DNA of 36,125 bases from Gammaproteobacteria bacterium (GTDB lineage: Bacteria; Pseudomonadota; Gammaproteobacteria; Enterobacterales; Alteromonadaceae), in NCBI GenBank assembly GCA_018820995.1, contig JAHJNE010000258.1, positions 1 through 36,125 on the forward strand, read 5' to 3'. The notes under the pieces are model-generated. The model made no database searches and had not been told where the DNA came from. It saw nothing but the letters and a program-made list of their open reading frames with translations. Below are positions 19,884 through 28,618 of the stretch, one piece after another. A program made the translations under genes and the position numbers. How positions within the stretch are numbered: the stretch's first letter is position 1; each line of letters begins with the position of its first letter.

Positions 19884-21245
19884 TTAACGGGTACCTTCCC
19901 GACGCAGAGCCGCCGGAGTGAAGTCGTTGTCAGATAATTTCACTGAGAAATCATACATTTTGTCTTCATTATCCAGACCAATCGCAATATAACGGCGAGA
20001 GTTCAGATCATGATAAACCTCTAATGTACTCCAGTGAGTTGGCACTTCGTAATAGTTCAGACCATGTGCGACGGCAACGCGGTATAACTCACCACGCGCA
20101 TCGTACAGATCAGCCACATGGATTTGCCAACTGTCTTCGTCAATGTAGAACACACGTTTGCCATATACATGGCGCATGCCAGTTTTTAACGTCGCTTCGA
20201 CCACCCAAACACGGTGTTTTTCCCAGCGAACGTAATCTGGATTAATATGACCGGCCGTTAACAGACTATCGTACTTGGTGTCTTTGCTATGCAACTTGTA
20301 GCTGTTGTAAGGGATCAACATTTCCTGTTTGCCTTTAAGCGACCAGTTGTATCGATCCGGAGAGCCGTTAAACATGTCGAAGTCATCAGTGGTACGCAGA
20401 CCATCAGATGCGGTACCTGGTGCATCGTAAGCCACGTTTGGCGCACGACGAACACGACGTTGACCAGTGTTATACGTCCAAGCCTGACGCGGCGTTTTTA
20501 CCTGATCCATCGTCTCGTGGACTAACAAAGCGGTCCCTGCCAGACGTGCTGGTGTCGTAACGCTTTGTTTAAACCGGAACAGAATGTTTTCCGCCTGTAA
20601 CGCTTCAGCAGTCGCACTTGGATCCGAATACTTAAACATGATCTCTTCGTTAAAGCCGATCAAGGTATACGCACCTGTTGCTGTCGGTGCAGCCTGACCA
20701 CCATTACGGCTGGCTGCAACACCGCGGAAGCGAACGATATGGTTCCAAACCGCTTCTAAACCGTTGGCTGGAATTGGAAATGGAATACCAATGGCTGCAT
20801 TGATAATCCCGTTTCCGCCTTGCACCAACTCGGCAGAGCCCGCAATTTTCTTCGTGGCATCATAAACATACTGCGGATATGACGCTGAACGATGTGTAGG
20901 ATACACATTCATTTTGTATGTTTCTGGGTACAGGTTAAACAAAGCCTGTTGACCTGGAGACAGCAACGTTTTGTATTGCTCCATATTGGCTTTATTGACT
21001 GTAAATACCACTTTATCTGCCGCGAACGGATCAGGATGGTGGTCACCTGGTTTATAACCCGCTGGTGCTGACGTAATACCGCCAGTCCATGCTGGAATAC
21101 TTCCGTCCTTATTGGCAGCTTTTTCAGCACCGAGTGGTGTCAAATCAACGCCAAGACGAGCAACCTGATCAGCAGGTAATTTGGCCATTGCGCCACAGCT
21201 CAGTACTAATGCAATGGCGGACGATAATAGGGTGAGTTTTTTCAT
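19884..21245 (-). CDS. DUF1329 family exported protein (LolB-like)
   Basis: 453-aa DUF1329 protein; as I recall, this family is related in fold to the LolA/LolB lipoprotein-sorting proteins, so it may shield a lipid-like cargo in the periplasm. The track starts at 21299, but the signal peptide MKKLTLLSSAIALVLSCGAMA starts at ATG 21245. Cleavage after AMA is likely; VLSC could also be read as a lipobox, making it a lipoprotein. Family signatures in the mature part are LGVDLTPLGAEKAANKDGSIPAWTGG, NMEQYKTLLSPGQQAL, HETMDQVKTPRQAWTYN, GQRRVRRAPNVAYD and DEDSWQIHVADLYD. It starts 16 bp after the DUF1302 stop, so both are on one transcript. Confidence 0.9.
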   Translation of the reverse strand: MKKLTLLSSAIALVLSCGAMAKLPADQVARLGVDLTPLGAEKAANKDGSIPAWTGGITSAPAGYKPGDHHPDPFAADKVVFTVNKANMEQYKTLLSPGQQALFNLYPETYKMNVYPTHRSASYPQYVYDATKKIAGSAELVQGGNGIINAAIGIPFPIPANGLEAVWNHIVRFRGVAASRNGGQAAPTATGAYTLIGFNEEIMFKYSDPSATAEALQAENILFRFKQSVTTPARLAGTALLVHETMDQVKTPRQAWTYNTGQRRVRRAPNVAYDAPGTASDGLRTTDDFDMFNGSPDRYNWSLKGKQEMLIPYNSYKLHSKDTKYDSLLTAGHINPDYVRWEKHRVWVVEATLKTGMRHVYGKRVFYIDEDSWQIHVADLYDARGELYRVAVAHGLNYYEVPTHWSTLEVYHDLNSRRYIAIGLDNEDKMYDFSVKLSDNDFTPAALRREGTR

Positions 21246-21261
21246 AAGACTATCTCGTCCC

Positions 21262-23409
21262 TTATAGTGAGTATTTAATGTTAAAAGACACAAAATCACG
21301 GTCTTCAGTATTGTTCGTCGTCCCTACACCACCGAAAAAGGCGTTGTATGAAACTTCTGCTGACCATTGGCTCAGATAATCAAAAGCTAAACTATAGCTC
21401 AGTGATTTTTTGTCTTCAGTAAACATAAACAATGGATCTGGTGTAATACCGTTTACGTCATGCGCAAACACCAGACGTTGCGTCAGATTGACGCCCGCCA
21501 TAATGTTGTTGTAATTCGCAATAGCGACCAAACGATAACCCCAGGCCGAAGCTGTCGGGAACGGGTTGGTCTCAGCGCCATCAGACACACCTGTGTGTAA
21601 GCCGGTTTTTGAAATCAGAGGACCACCCACACCGTTGGTACCGTAAAGTGGATATCCGCTACGATCCGTGTTCGGGCCATTCAGTCTTAACACATCCTGA
21701 TCAGGCATATCTTTGATTTTAATGCCGCCAATTTCCGCCAATAACGTGAAATTGTCGGTATTGAGTACCGGACCAAACAAATGAGTAATCGTCACCTGCG
21801 CTTGCGTGGTATCTGCCAAAATGTAGCCTTGCGCAAATTGGCCAGGCTGAACTTTGTTATTGTCGAAACGACCAATTTGAGAAATACCCGCTAAATCAGG
21901 ACGAAGACCCGCAATGGCGAGTTGTTCTGGCATGCCAGCATACAAAATTTCAACGTCATCAATTTGCAGCGGTTCATCTTGGCGGAAAGCCAATTCACCG
22001 GCAATTGAAGTGCCTTCTAAAGTGGTGTTAAAGCTAAAACCGTACAGCTTAATGTCTTCCGGGTATTCAATTAGCCCTTTTGACATCGCTTTTAAACTAG
22101 ACACGTTTTCTTTGGTGATATTACCGGCATTGGCCGCTAAGAAACCAATATCAGCCTGAATAGCTGCAGTACGGAAATCTGATGCGATACCAGAAATCAC
22201 CGGTGTACGGCTATGATAATTCATGTGGTACAAAGCGAATTCGGTGTCGTTCAGATCTGGAGAGAAGTACTCTAACTTCAGACCATATTGACCACCGTCG
22301 TCCGGTTCGATTTCACCAGCATCACCATAAGGACGCAAAGTCACTTTGGTCGGATATGCCAGATAAGCTTGAGACAGTTGACCAAGCGCTGTTTGTGCGG
22401 CTTGTTTCGCTGCTGCCGGCGCATTCGGATTTGCCAATACCGCACTTGCTGCGGCAACACTGCTACCAATGCCATTAAGGCCAGCTAACAACGTCGATAA
22501 ATCAATATCCGGGTTACCTGCAAAACCTAACTGAATGTTCTGAGCATAACCGCCTTTACCGGCAAAGTCGTTGGTGGAGAAGTATGAGCCAGGTACAGGT
22601 AAGTAACTGTTTTTCCACTCGTATTGGTAAAATATTTCAGCAGAAAGTTGTTCGGTGATGCCTAAAGATGCAGTGAACATCCCAACTGGGATATACGCTT
22701 CTTTTAAATCTGCACCTGGTAAACGGGCAATACCGACATCGATAGGCGTGATGTTAATACCATGCTGGATTAAGGTACTTTCACCCCAACTTAACACCTG
22801 ATTACCTAAACGAAGTGATAACGGGTTAGCGCCATCATTTAATGCAAAGTTCGCGAAGATATAAGCGTCGAGTAAACGGATATCACGGCAGGCTAAATCC
22901 CTGGCATCATCATCCGCGCAAGGGTCAACATGATTGCCTGAAACCGGATTGGTGTAAGCGCCTTTGTCATCCATCAACGCCGAGTCATAGAAATACATAA
23001 ACCGGGTAAACAGACCAAAATCGCCTTTGGTAATGGATAACTCGTGAGTGCCTTTAAACAACTCAGAGAATTTATCGCCTTTGTCATAATTCAGGTTACC
23101 GGCATCACCATTTGACGAGTAGCTACCAGGATTCTTCCAGATTTCAGACGATGGATAAATGTTATTGGTCGCGGCATTGTAGCCAGTCCAGTTAAATCTT
23201 GGATGATTAACTTTACTGATGGTATCCCAATTCCGATCTTCAGTGCGGTAGCTGGCACCATAAGAAAAGCTTGAGTCGAATACAACTTCAACGTCGTCGC
23301 CAATTGTAAAATTGGCCGCTTGGATTGATGTTGCAGACAAGGCTAACAGCGCAGACGCGACGCCTATTGCTAAAGAACTTTTAGCAAAGGCAAATGGTCT
23401 TTTGTTCAT
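21262..23409 (-). CDS. DUF1302 family outer-membrane protein
   Basis: Predicted outer-membrane beta-barrel of the DUF1302 family, probably a channel or receptor for a hydrophobic compound. The track starts at 23472, but ATG 23409 has a strong ribosome site (GGGGGGAG) and begins a signal peptide MNKRPFAFAKSSLAIGVASA with cleavage after SIQA; this gives 715 aa. The mature protein opens with ANFTIGDDVEVVFDSSFSYGASYR, a typical first strand of the family, has LRLGNQVLSWGESTL, alternating hydrophobic-polar strands, and ends DFVSFNIKYSL as a barrel-closing strand. An Ala-rich insert (about LAGLNGIGSSVAAASAVLAN) looks like a loop or plug helix. It is the first gene of the cluster, with a 316-bp upstream region. 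Confidence 0.88.
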   Translation of the reverse strand: MNKRPFAFAKSSLAIGVASALLALSATSIQAANFTIGDDVEVVFDSSFSYGASYRTEDRNWDTISKVNHPRFNWTGYNAATNNIYPSSEIWKNPGSYSSNGDAGNLNYDKGDKFSELFKGTHELSITKGDFGLFTRFMYFYDSALMDDKGAYTNPVSGNHVDPCADDDARDLACRDIRLLDAYIFANFALNDGANPLSLRLGNQVLSWGESTLIQHGINITPIDVGIARLPGADLKEAYIPVGMFTASLGITEQLSAEIFYQYEWKNSYLPVPGSYFSTNDFAGKGGYAQNIQLGFAGNPDIDLSTLLAGLNGIGSSVAAASAVLANPNAPAAAKQAAQTALGQLSQAYLAYPTKVTLRPYGDAGEIEPDDGGQYGLKLEYFSPDLNDTEFALYHMNYHSRTPVISGIASDFRTAAIQADIGFLAANAGNITKENVSSLKAMSKGLIEYPEDIKLYGFSFNTTLEGTSIAGELAFRQDEPLQIDDVEILYAGMPEQLAIAGLRPDLAGISQIGRFDNNKVQPGQFAQGYILADTTQAQVTITHLFGPVLNTDNFTLLAEIGGIKIKDMPDQDVLRLNGPNTDRSGYPLYGTNGVGGPLISKTGLHTGVSDGAETNPFPTASAWGYRLVAIANYNNIMAGVNLTQRLVFAHDVNGITPDPLFMFTEDKKSLSYSLAFDYLSQWSAEVSYNAFFGGVGTTNNTEDRDFVSFNIKYSL

Positions 23410-23725
23410 CTTGTGATCTCCCCCCTGTCCCTGCAGGTATATTTTGTTTTTGTAATGAATGGGTGATTTCAACTGCTCTGATCTCTACCCACTTAATTAA
23501 AATAATTACATCATTTTCTAATGGGCGCAAGGCTTGGTTTGCCGTAAATCTGTTGATTTGGCTTTAGTTTTTTCGGCAAGTGTCGTGTTCAGCTTGTTTC
23601 CTGTTGCTGTTAAGTTTAACTACATTTTGCTATCTGCCAAATTAATCATCTAACCTAATGAAAATTAACAGCAAATAACATAAAAATGTCACACCCGTTT
23701 TAATCTACCGTTTAAAGCATATACT
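23410..23725 (-). promoter_or_regulatory. Upstream region of the DUF1302 cluster (no gene)
   Basis: This AT-rich 316-bp gap lies between the DUF2835 stop and DUF1302. A weak promoter candidate on minus is TTGGCA (plus 23635-23640) with TAAACT (plus 23613-23618), 16 bp apart. The near-perfect dyad GTTAAGTTTAAC (23609-23620) overlaps that -10 and could be an operator. No clear terminator for pepN-DUF2835 is seen and no conserved ORF. Confidence 0.35.
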
Positions 23726-23950
23726 CTAATTTAATTTTTTCAGCGCAACAAACTTACCCTCTTGAGTAGTCGTCAGCTCAAAACGGCCGGATAGTCCGTT
23801 ATGCGTAAAAAATGCCCGAAAATGGTCTGCGCGCAACTGCACGCGCTCGCCAGATTCGGCTTGTACCAGTACATATTGGATTTGGCCTTGGTAATACCCA
23901 AGGCATTGTTCAGTCGTCAATACCAATCGAAAGCGGTAAATACGCTGCAT
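23726..23950 (-). CDS. DUF2835 family small protein
   Basis: 74-aa protein of the DUF2835 family, function unknown. Sequence MQRIYRFRLVLTTEQCLGYYQG then QIQYVLVQAESGERVQLRADHFRAFFT is typical, with alternating beta-like pattern and a basic C-terminus (GKFVALKKLN). No signal peptide or membrane segment, so probably cytoplasmic. Its ATG overlaps the pepN stop by one base (TAATG), and adjacency to pepN is the arrangement I know from Shewanella and Vibrio relatives, suggesting a tie to the peptidase that has not been explained. Confidence 0.85.
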   Translation of the reverse strand: MQRIYRFRLVLTTEQCLGYYQGQIQYVLVQAESGERVQLRADHFRAFFTHNGLSGRFELTTTQEGKFVALKKLN

Positions 23951-26559
23951 TAGTCCAGGCTTCTTGCTACTTTTTCAAATAAATCGTTACTCAAACCAGA
24001 CTGTAACCGAAGTGTTTCTAGCTGGTTCTTGATTAGCTGCTGACGGGTCTGGTCATATCGCTGCCAAGACAATAATGGCGTGACTAACCTCGCAGCGAGC
24101 TGCGGATTACTTTGATCAATCTGCCCGACAATTTTAGCCAGCAACTGATAACCCTTGCCGTCAATTCGATGGAACTGCCGCGGATTCAAATGGCTAAAGG
24201 CACTAAACACCGCTCGGACCCGATTTGGATTGGTCCAGCTAAATTGTGGATATTCGGTTATGTTCTGGATGGTCGCGAACACATCCTCCCTTGGCAGACT
24301 CACTTGCAGGCTGGCCCATTTGTCAAATATAAGCGGATCTTGACCATCTTGTTGCAGCAGGTCCTGCAATAAAGGTTTCGCTTCTGACAGTCCGGCGTGA
24401 ACCGCTGCGGCAATTGCGGCCTGACGATCGGTCATATTGTCAGCCTGATGGTAATGCTGACTTAACATGATTTGAATGGTTGACGTGATGGCATGACCTA
24501 AAGAAACCTGGGCAGAAATTCCATGTGCAAGATAAGACAAACACAGGCTCTGCAACTTACGCACGCCCACCTGCTGCTGTTCATATTGGTAACTGTCACG
24601 TGGTAAAGACTGATAACAACGTAGTAGTTCGCCCGTTAACTGACTGGCGATTTGTTGGCGGAAGCTAGCGAGCGCAGCAAGAATGTCATCAACCGGAATG
24701 ATCGAATATTGCTCGGCAATGCTGTCATAGCTGGGCAAACTCAATAGTTCGGCCGTGAAGGCTAAATCGGCCAATGGCTTCTCGAGTAATTGGCTAAACA
24801 TGGCCAGTAAAGTTGACGGGATAGTGACTGCATTTTGCAAGGACACCGACTGGCGCACCAAATCTGACCAGATCTGCTGCATGGCATCCCAACGCGCCAC
24901 TCCATCGCTTGCATTCGCGGCGATAAAGAGTAAATCGTCTAATGTAAGCTGTTGTTGTAACTTAACCGGTGCCGAAAAGTCGGCAAGCAGCACTACACGA
25001 AGATTTGACGGAACCTTGTCAAATTCAAAGCTTTGCTCCATCTGATCTAAAACCAACAATTGCTGATGCCGGTAACTCAGATCTGGGCTGATCAGTTCCA
25101 GTTGAACAGGTATCACCAACGCGAGCTTGGCACTGCCATCGGCAGTAGGCGCAGTATACTGCTTCAGCGTCAATGTGAGGCGATTGCGACTATCGTCTTG
25201 TTCAATGGTTGCAGTGAGTTCAGGAGTGCCTGCCTGTTGATACCAACGGCGGAATTGGCTCAGGTCAAACTGATTAGCATCTTGCATCGCCTGCACAAAA
25301 TCGTCACAGGTCACAGCTTTACCGTCAAACCGTTGGAAGTACAAATCCATGCCACGGCGAAATCCTGCCTGCCCTAACAAAGTATGTTGCATCCGGATCA
25401 CTTCGGCACCTTTGTCATACACGGTTACCGTGTAGAAATTATTCATTTCCAGCACTTGTTCCGGACGGATTGGATGCGCCATGGGGCCGGCATCTTCAGC
25501 AAACTGTGCGGTGCGGATCGTTTTAACGGCATCAATCCGGCACAAAGTCGGCGAGCCCATCGCAGCACTGAATTGTTGATCTCGAAACACCGTCAGCCCT
25601 TCTTTCAGGCTCAGTTGGAACCAGTCCCGGCAAGTGACACGATTGCCAGTCCAGTTATGAAAGTATTCATGGCCGATAATGCTTTCGATATTGAAATAAT
25701 CGATATCGGTGGCGGTTTGGGGATTGGCCAACACAAATTTGCTGTTAAACACATTCAGGCCTTTATTTTCCATCGCCCCCATGTTGAAGAAATCGACGGC
25801 GACGACCATGTATATGTCTAAGTCATATTCAAGGCCAAATTCCTGCTCATCCCAAAGCATTGCCCGTTTTAGCGACTGCAACGCAAAGCTGGCTCGTTGC
25901 TGATTGCCTTTGTCGACATAAAACTTCAATGCCACTTCACGACCGCTGCCTGTCGTGTAACTGTCGGTCAACTCATCAAAATCACCGGCAACTAACGCGA
26001 ACAAATAACAAGGCTTTGGAAAAGGGTCAAACCAACTGACGCGGCGTTTACCACTGTCTAATACTGTATCAGCAATCAAATTGCCGTTTGATAACAAATG
26101 TGGAAAGGCTACGGCATCGGCAACGATATGTGTAGTAAACACTGCAAGGACGTCGGGACGGTCCTGGTAATAGGTGATCCGTCGAAAACCCTCAGCCTCA
26201 CATTGGGTACAATAAGCACCACCAGAGAGATATAAACCCTCTAAGGCGGTATTTTGTGTTGGGTTTAACTGCGTCACAATGCGAAGTTCGAATTCGTCCG
26301 GTACTTGATTCAGGATCAACAATTCGTCCGTTTGCACGTAATCAGTGAATTGGACATCGTTAAGCCAGACGCCGATCAATTCAAAACCATGACCATCTAA
26401 CTGCAACGGTAAATGATGATTCCCTTGACGACTGAGCGTGCTGGTCGCGGTCACTATTGTAGCGACCGCATCCAACTCGAATTCCAGTTCGATACGATGA
26501 GTAAGGAAGGCCGGAGCCTGGTAATCAGCTAAACGTTTGATTTGACGCGACTGGCTCAT
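23950..26559 (-). CDS. pepN: Aminopeptidase N (M1 family, PepN)
   Basis: Cytoplasmic zinc aminopeptidase with broad specificity, finishing peptide breakdown. 869 aa, equal to the E. coli enzyme in length. The substrate-anchoring GAMEN motif is at residues 261-265 and the zinc site HEYFH at 297-301 with the third ligand Glu320 in LKEGLTVF; these positions match E. coli PepN exactly. Cys-rich QCEAEGFRRITYYQDRPDVL upstream is also typical. The C-terminal part holds the barrel and helical domains. ATG at 26559 is preceded by GGAG at 6-7 nt. No signal peptide. DUF2835 follows with a 1-nt overlap. Confidence 0.97.
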   Translation of the reverse strand: MSQSRQIKRLADYQAPAFLTHRIELEFELDAVATIVTATSTLSRQGNHHLPLQLDGHGFELIGVWLNDVQFTDYVQTDELLILNQVPDEFELRIVTQLNPTQNTALEGLYLSGGAYCTQCEAEGFRRITYYQDRPDVLAVFTTHIVADAVAFPHLLSNGNLIADTVLDSGKRRVSWFDPFPKPCYLFALVAGDFDELTDSYTTGSGREVALKFYVDKGNQQRASFALQSLKRAMLWDEQEFGLEYDLDIYMVVAVDFFNMGAMENKGLNVFNSKFVLANPQTATDIDYFNIESIIGHEYFHNWTGNRVTCRDWFQLSLKEGLTVFRDQQFSAAMGSPTLCRIDAVKTIRTAQFAEDAGPMAHPIRPEQVLEMNNFYTVTVYDKGAEVIRMQHTLLGQAGFRRGMDLYFQRFDGKAVTCDDFVQAMQDANQFDLSQFRRWYQQAGTPELTATIEQDDSRNRLTLTLKQYTAPTADGSAKLALVIPVQLELISPDLSYRHQQLLVLDQMEQSFEFDKVPSNLRVVLLADFSAPVKLQQQLTLDDLLFIAANASDGVARWDAMQQIWSDLVRQSVSLQNAVTIPSTLLAMFSQLLEKPLADLAFTAELLSLPSYDSIAEQYSIIPVDDILAALASFRQQIASQLTGELLRCYQSLPRDSYQYEQQQVGVRKLQSLCLSYLAHGISAQVSLGHAITSTIQIMLSQHYHQADNMTDRQAAIAAAVHAGLSEAKPLLQDLLQQDGQDPLIFDKWASLQVSLPREDVFATIQNITEYPQFSWTNPNRVRAVFSAFSHLNPRQFHRIDGKGYQLLAKIVGQIDQSNPQLAARLVTPLLSWQRYDQTRQQLIKNQLETLRLQSGLSNDLFEKVARSLD

Positions 26560-26926
26560 AACGACTCCATCAGAAAATAGGTAAAAAAGCGCAGAAAGTA
26601 CCTAGCCTAGAACAAGCTGGGTAGTTTTAGAATTTGAAAACGCCGCATGTGAACACACCGTTGCAGCCTGGATTAGCAACCGCAGGCTATTTGGGACTAC
26701 ACCAAGTGTGACTTATCGACTCTGAACCAAGCGCTCTGGACTAGGTACATTGGACCAATATCCTTGAACAAAAAAAATAGAACAAAGCGTCACGAACAAA
26801 ACATCCAAAACTGATAAGCCTGAATTCAGACCTGAACGCAGATCACAGTAACACAAGACAACGTGTTCTCTCTCCTCAATGACGATACGGATAGAGGCTA
26901 AACACGCCATCTTATGCAGCTAGATG
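26560..26926. other. Intergenic stretch between pepN and nhaC (no gene recognised)
   Basis: 367 bp. It must hold the pepN promoter near its left end, but I see no consensus boxes. A 6-bp inverted repeat AGCCTG / CAGGCT (26665-26688, 12-nt loop) and AACAC / GTGTT near 26850 are visible, plus eight T on the minus strand near 26770 without an obvious preceding stem. A 65-codon minus ORF (26713-26910) has no family signature and no good start, so I do not call it. Confidence 0.4.
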
Positions 26927-28450
26927 TTACGATTTCAATGCAGATTGTGCCATTGAATCACTGGCCGATGCCGGCACGCCGCCTTGCACCACCGGACTAA
27001 ACACCGCAGGTGGTGGTGTTAGTTTTAAAATCTTTATACCACAATAAGCATAAATAATTGCCAGCACAGGGTTAATCAAATTGAAGAACGCATAAAATGC
27101 ATAGTCCAACGGATTAATGTTCAAAACACCGTGCATGTAAGCGCCACAGGTATTCCATGGGATCAACGGACTGGTGATAGTGCCGCCGTCTTCGAGCGTG
27201 CGCGATAAATTAACCGGTGCCAAGCCACGACGCGCATATTCTTCTTTGTACATCCGACCTGGCATCACAATCGCCATATATTGGTCCGCAGTCAGGATAT
27301 TAGTCGCAATACAGGTCACAATGGTACTGGTGATCAAAGATCCGGTGCTATGCGCTTTAGCCAAAATAATCTGCACAAATCGTTTTAATAATCCGGTATG
27401 TTCGAGTACCGAGCCAAAAACCATCGCCGACATCACTAGCCAAACAGTATTCATCATTTTTGCCATGCCGCCACCGGATAACAATTTATCTAGTTCTGCG
27501 TTGCCGGTTTCAATTGAGAACCCGCTATGCAAGGTGGTCCAGACTACTTTTAAAGTGCCTAAAAACGCTGGTAGTGTCTTATCAGTCATCCGGTCAATAA
27601 GTTCTGGCTGAAACAATACCGCCCACACTCCGCCTAACAACGCACCGATAAATACCGTCGGGAAGGCTGGCACTTTTTTAATCGCCATGGTCATCAGCAC
27701 CAGCATCGGCAGTAAGTGATACCAATGAATATCAAATTGTCGCTGCAGCTCGGCGCTTAGCTGTAAAATCTTCTCCGCATCGGCTTCACCAGAGTGATTA
27801 AACCCCATCACCGCAAAAATAAGGATCGCCAACAATAAGCTAGGCACTGTGGTCCAGGTCATGTGGCGGATATGATCAAACAGCTCAGCACCAGCCATAG
27901 CTGGCGCCAGATTGGTGGTATCAGAAAGCGGTGACATTTTGTCGCCAAAATAGGCGCCGGAAATAATAGCACCTGCGGTTACAACCGGCGATAAACCTAA
28001 GCCCATTGCTACACCGATAAGCGCAACGCCTATAGTGGCGGCCGTTGTCCAGGAACTCCCAATACTCAGTGCCACAACGGCACATAAAATACAGGTTGCG
28101 GCATAAAACCATGATGGGCTTAAAATCTGCAAACCAAAATAAATCAACGATGGCACGGTGCCAGATAGCAACCAGGTGCCAATTAACGCACCCACCGCAA
28201 ACAGGATCAGAATAGCGCCAAGCGACAAAGAAATCCCATGCACCATGGCTTGTTCCAATGCCGACCATTGATGGCCGTTTTTCAGACCAATAATAAGCGC
28301 GACACCAGCAGCTACAAATAGTGCAATTTGATTGGGGCCGTAGGATGAATCACTGCCATAGAGGTAGACCGACAGGCCTAAAAACGTGATAAGCATTACA
28401 AGAGGGATTAAAGCATCCAGCAGGCTGGGTTGTTTTATTTTTAGGGTCAT
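26927..28450 (-). CDS. nhaC: Na+/H+ antiporter NhaC family
   Basis: Inner-membrane sodium/proton antiporter of the NhaC family. 507 aa with about 11-12 hydrophobic segments. The family motif SGAYFGDKMSPLSDTT is at residues 164-179, preceded by GSSWTTAATIGVALIG; a second conserved region is TADQYMAIVMPGRMY and NLSRTLEDGGTITSPLIPWN. Exact exchange (Na+/H+ or, as in some relatives, malate/lactate with Na+) cannot be told. The start at 28450 has only a weak ribosome site (GAGTAA), and a hairpin ends 15 nt upstream. The NSS symporter gene lies upstream on the same strand, across the palindromic repeat; the pairing suits a sodium cycle. Confidence 0.9.
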   Translation of the reverse strand: MTLKIKQPSLLDALIPLVMLITFLGLSVYLYGSDSSYGPNQIALFVAAGVALIIGLKNGHQWSALEQAMVHGISLSLGAILILFAVGALIGTWLLSGTVPSLIYFGLQILSPSWFYAATCILCAVVALSIGSSWTTAATIGVALIGVAMGLGLSPVVTAGAIISGAYFGDKMSPLSDTTNLAPAMAGAELFDHIRHMTWTTVPSLLLAILIFAVMGFNHSGEADAEKILQLSAELQRQFDIHWYHLLPMLVLMTMAIKKVPAFPTVFIGALLGGVWAVLFQPELIDRMTDKTLPAFLGTLKVVWTTLHSGFSIETGNAELDKLLSGGGMAKMMNTVWLVMSAMVFGSVLEHTGLLKRFVQIILAKAHSTGSLITSTIVTCIATNILTADQYMAIVMPGRMYKEEYARRGLAPVNLSRTLEDGGTITSPLIPWNTCGAYMHGVLNINPLDYAFYAFFNLINPVLAIIYAYCGIKILKLTPPPAVFSPVVQGGVPASASDSMAQSALKS

Positions 28451-28464
28451 GTTCGTTACTCAGT

Positions 28465-28486
28465 GCCCGATTGAATCGGGCTTTTT
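28465..28486 (+). terminator. Terminator-like hairpin just upstream of nhaC, oriented on plus
   Basis: GCCCGAT / ATCGGGC with a 3-nt loop is followed by TTTTT on the plus strand. No plus-strand gene precedes it. On the minus strand it would form a stem 15 nt before the nhaC ATG. It may terminate antisense transcription or act as a leader structure. Confidence 0.6.
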
Positions 28487-28492
28487 AGTTAT

Positions 28493-28616
28493 ATACCCGT
28501 CATCATTGAAGATGCGGAGGTGTTGGCTACATCGATTAGGCTCATCACATAGCTGCCTATGCTTATCGAGATTTCCTCGGTTGCCGCCATCCCACATCGT
28601 TAATGATTTCGGGTAT
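28493..28616. repeat. 124-bp imperfect palindromic repeat (REP/MITE-like)
   Basis: The left end ATACCCGTCATCATTGAAGA and the reverse complement of the right end ATACCCGAAATCATTAACGA match at most positions over about 35 bp; the centre holds CATAG-CTGC-CTATG. The element could fold into a long hairpin. It fills nearly all of the gap between the NSS stop (2 bp away) and the hairpin before nhaC. It has no ORF. The ATACCCG termini resemble intergenic repeats I have seen in related genomes, but copy number cannot be checked here. Confidence 0.7.
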
Positions 28617-28618
28617 TG

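Noticed and set aside
23620-23645. Sigma-54 promoter reading of TTTGGCAGATAGCAAAA
   Set aside because: The GG and GC elements are not at the required spacing (GG-N10-GC).
23665-23700. CRP site around TGTGACATTTTTATG upstream of DUF1302
   Set aside because: Only one TGTGA half-site is present; the second half does not match TCACA.
26713-26910. 65-codon minus ORF in the pepN-nhaC gap
   Set aside because: No family signature, no clear ribosome site and irregular composition; chance ORF length.
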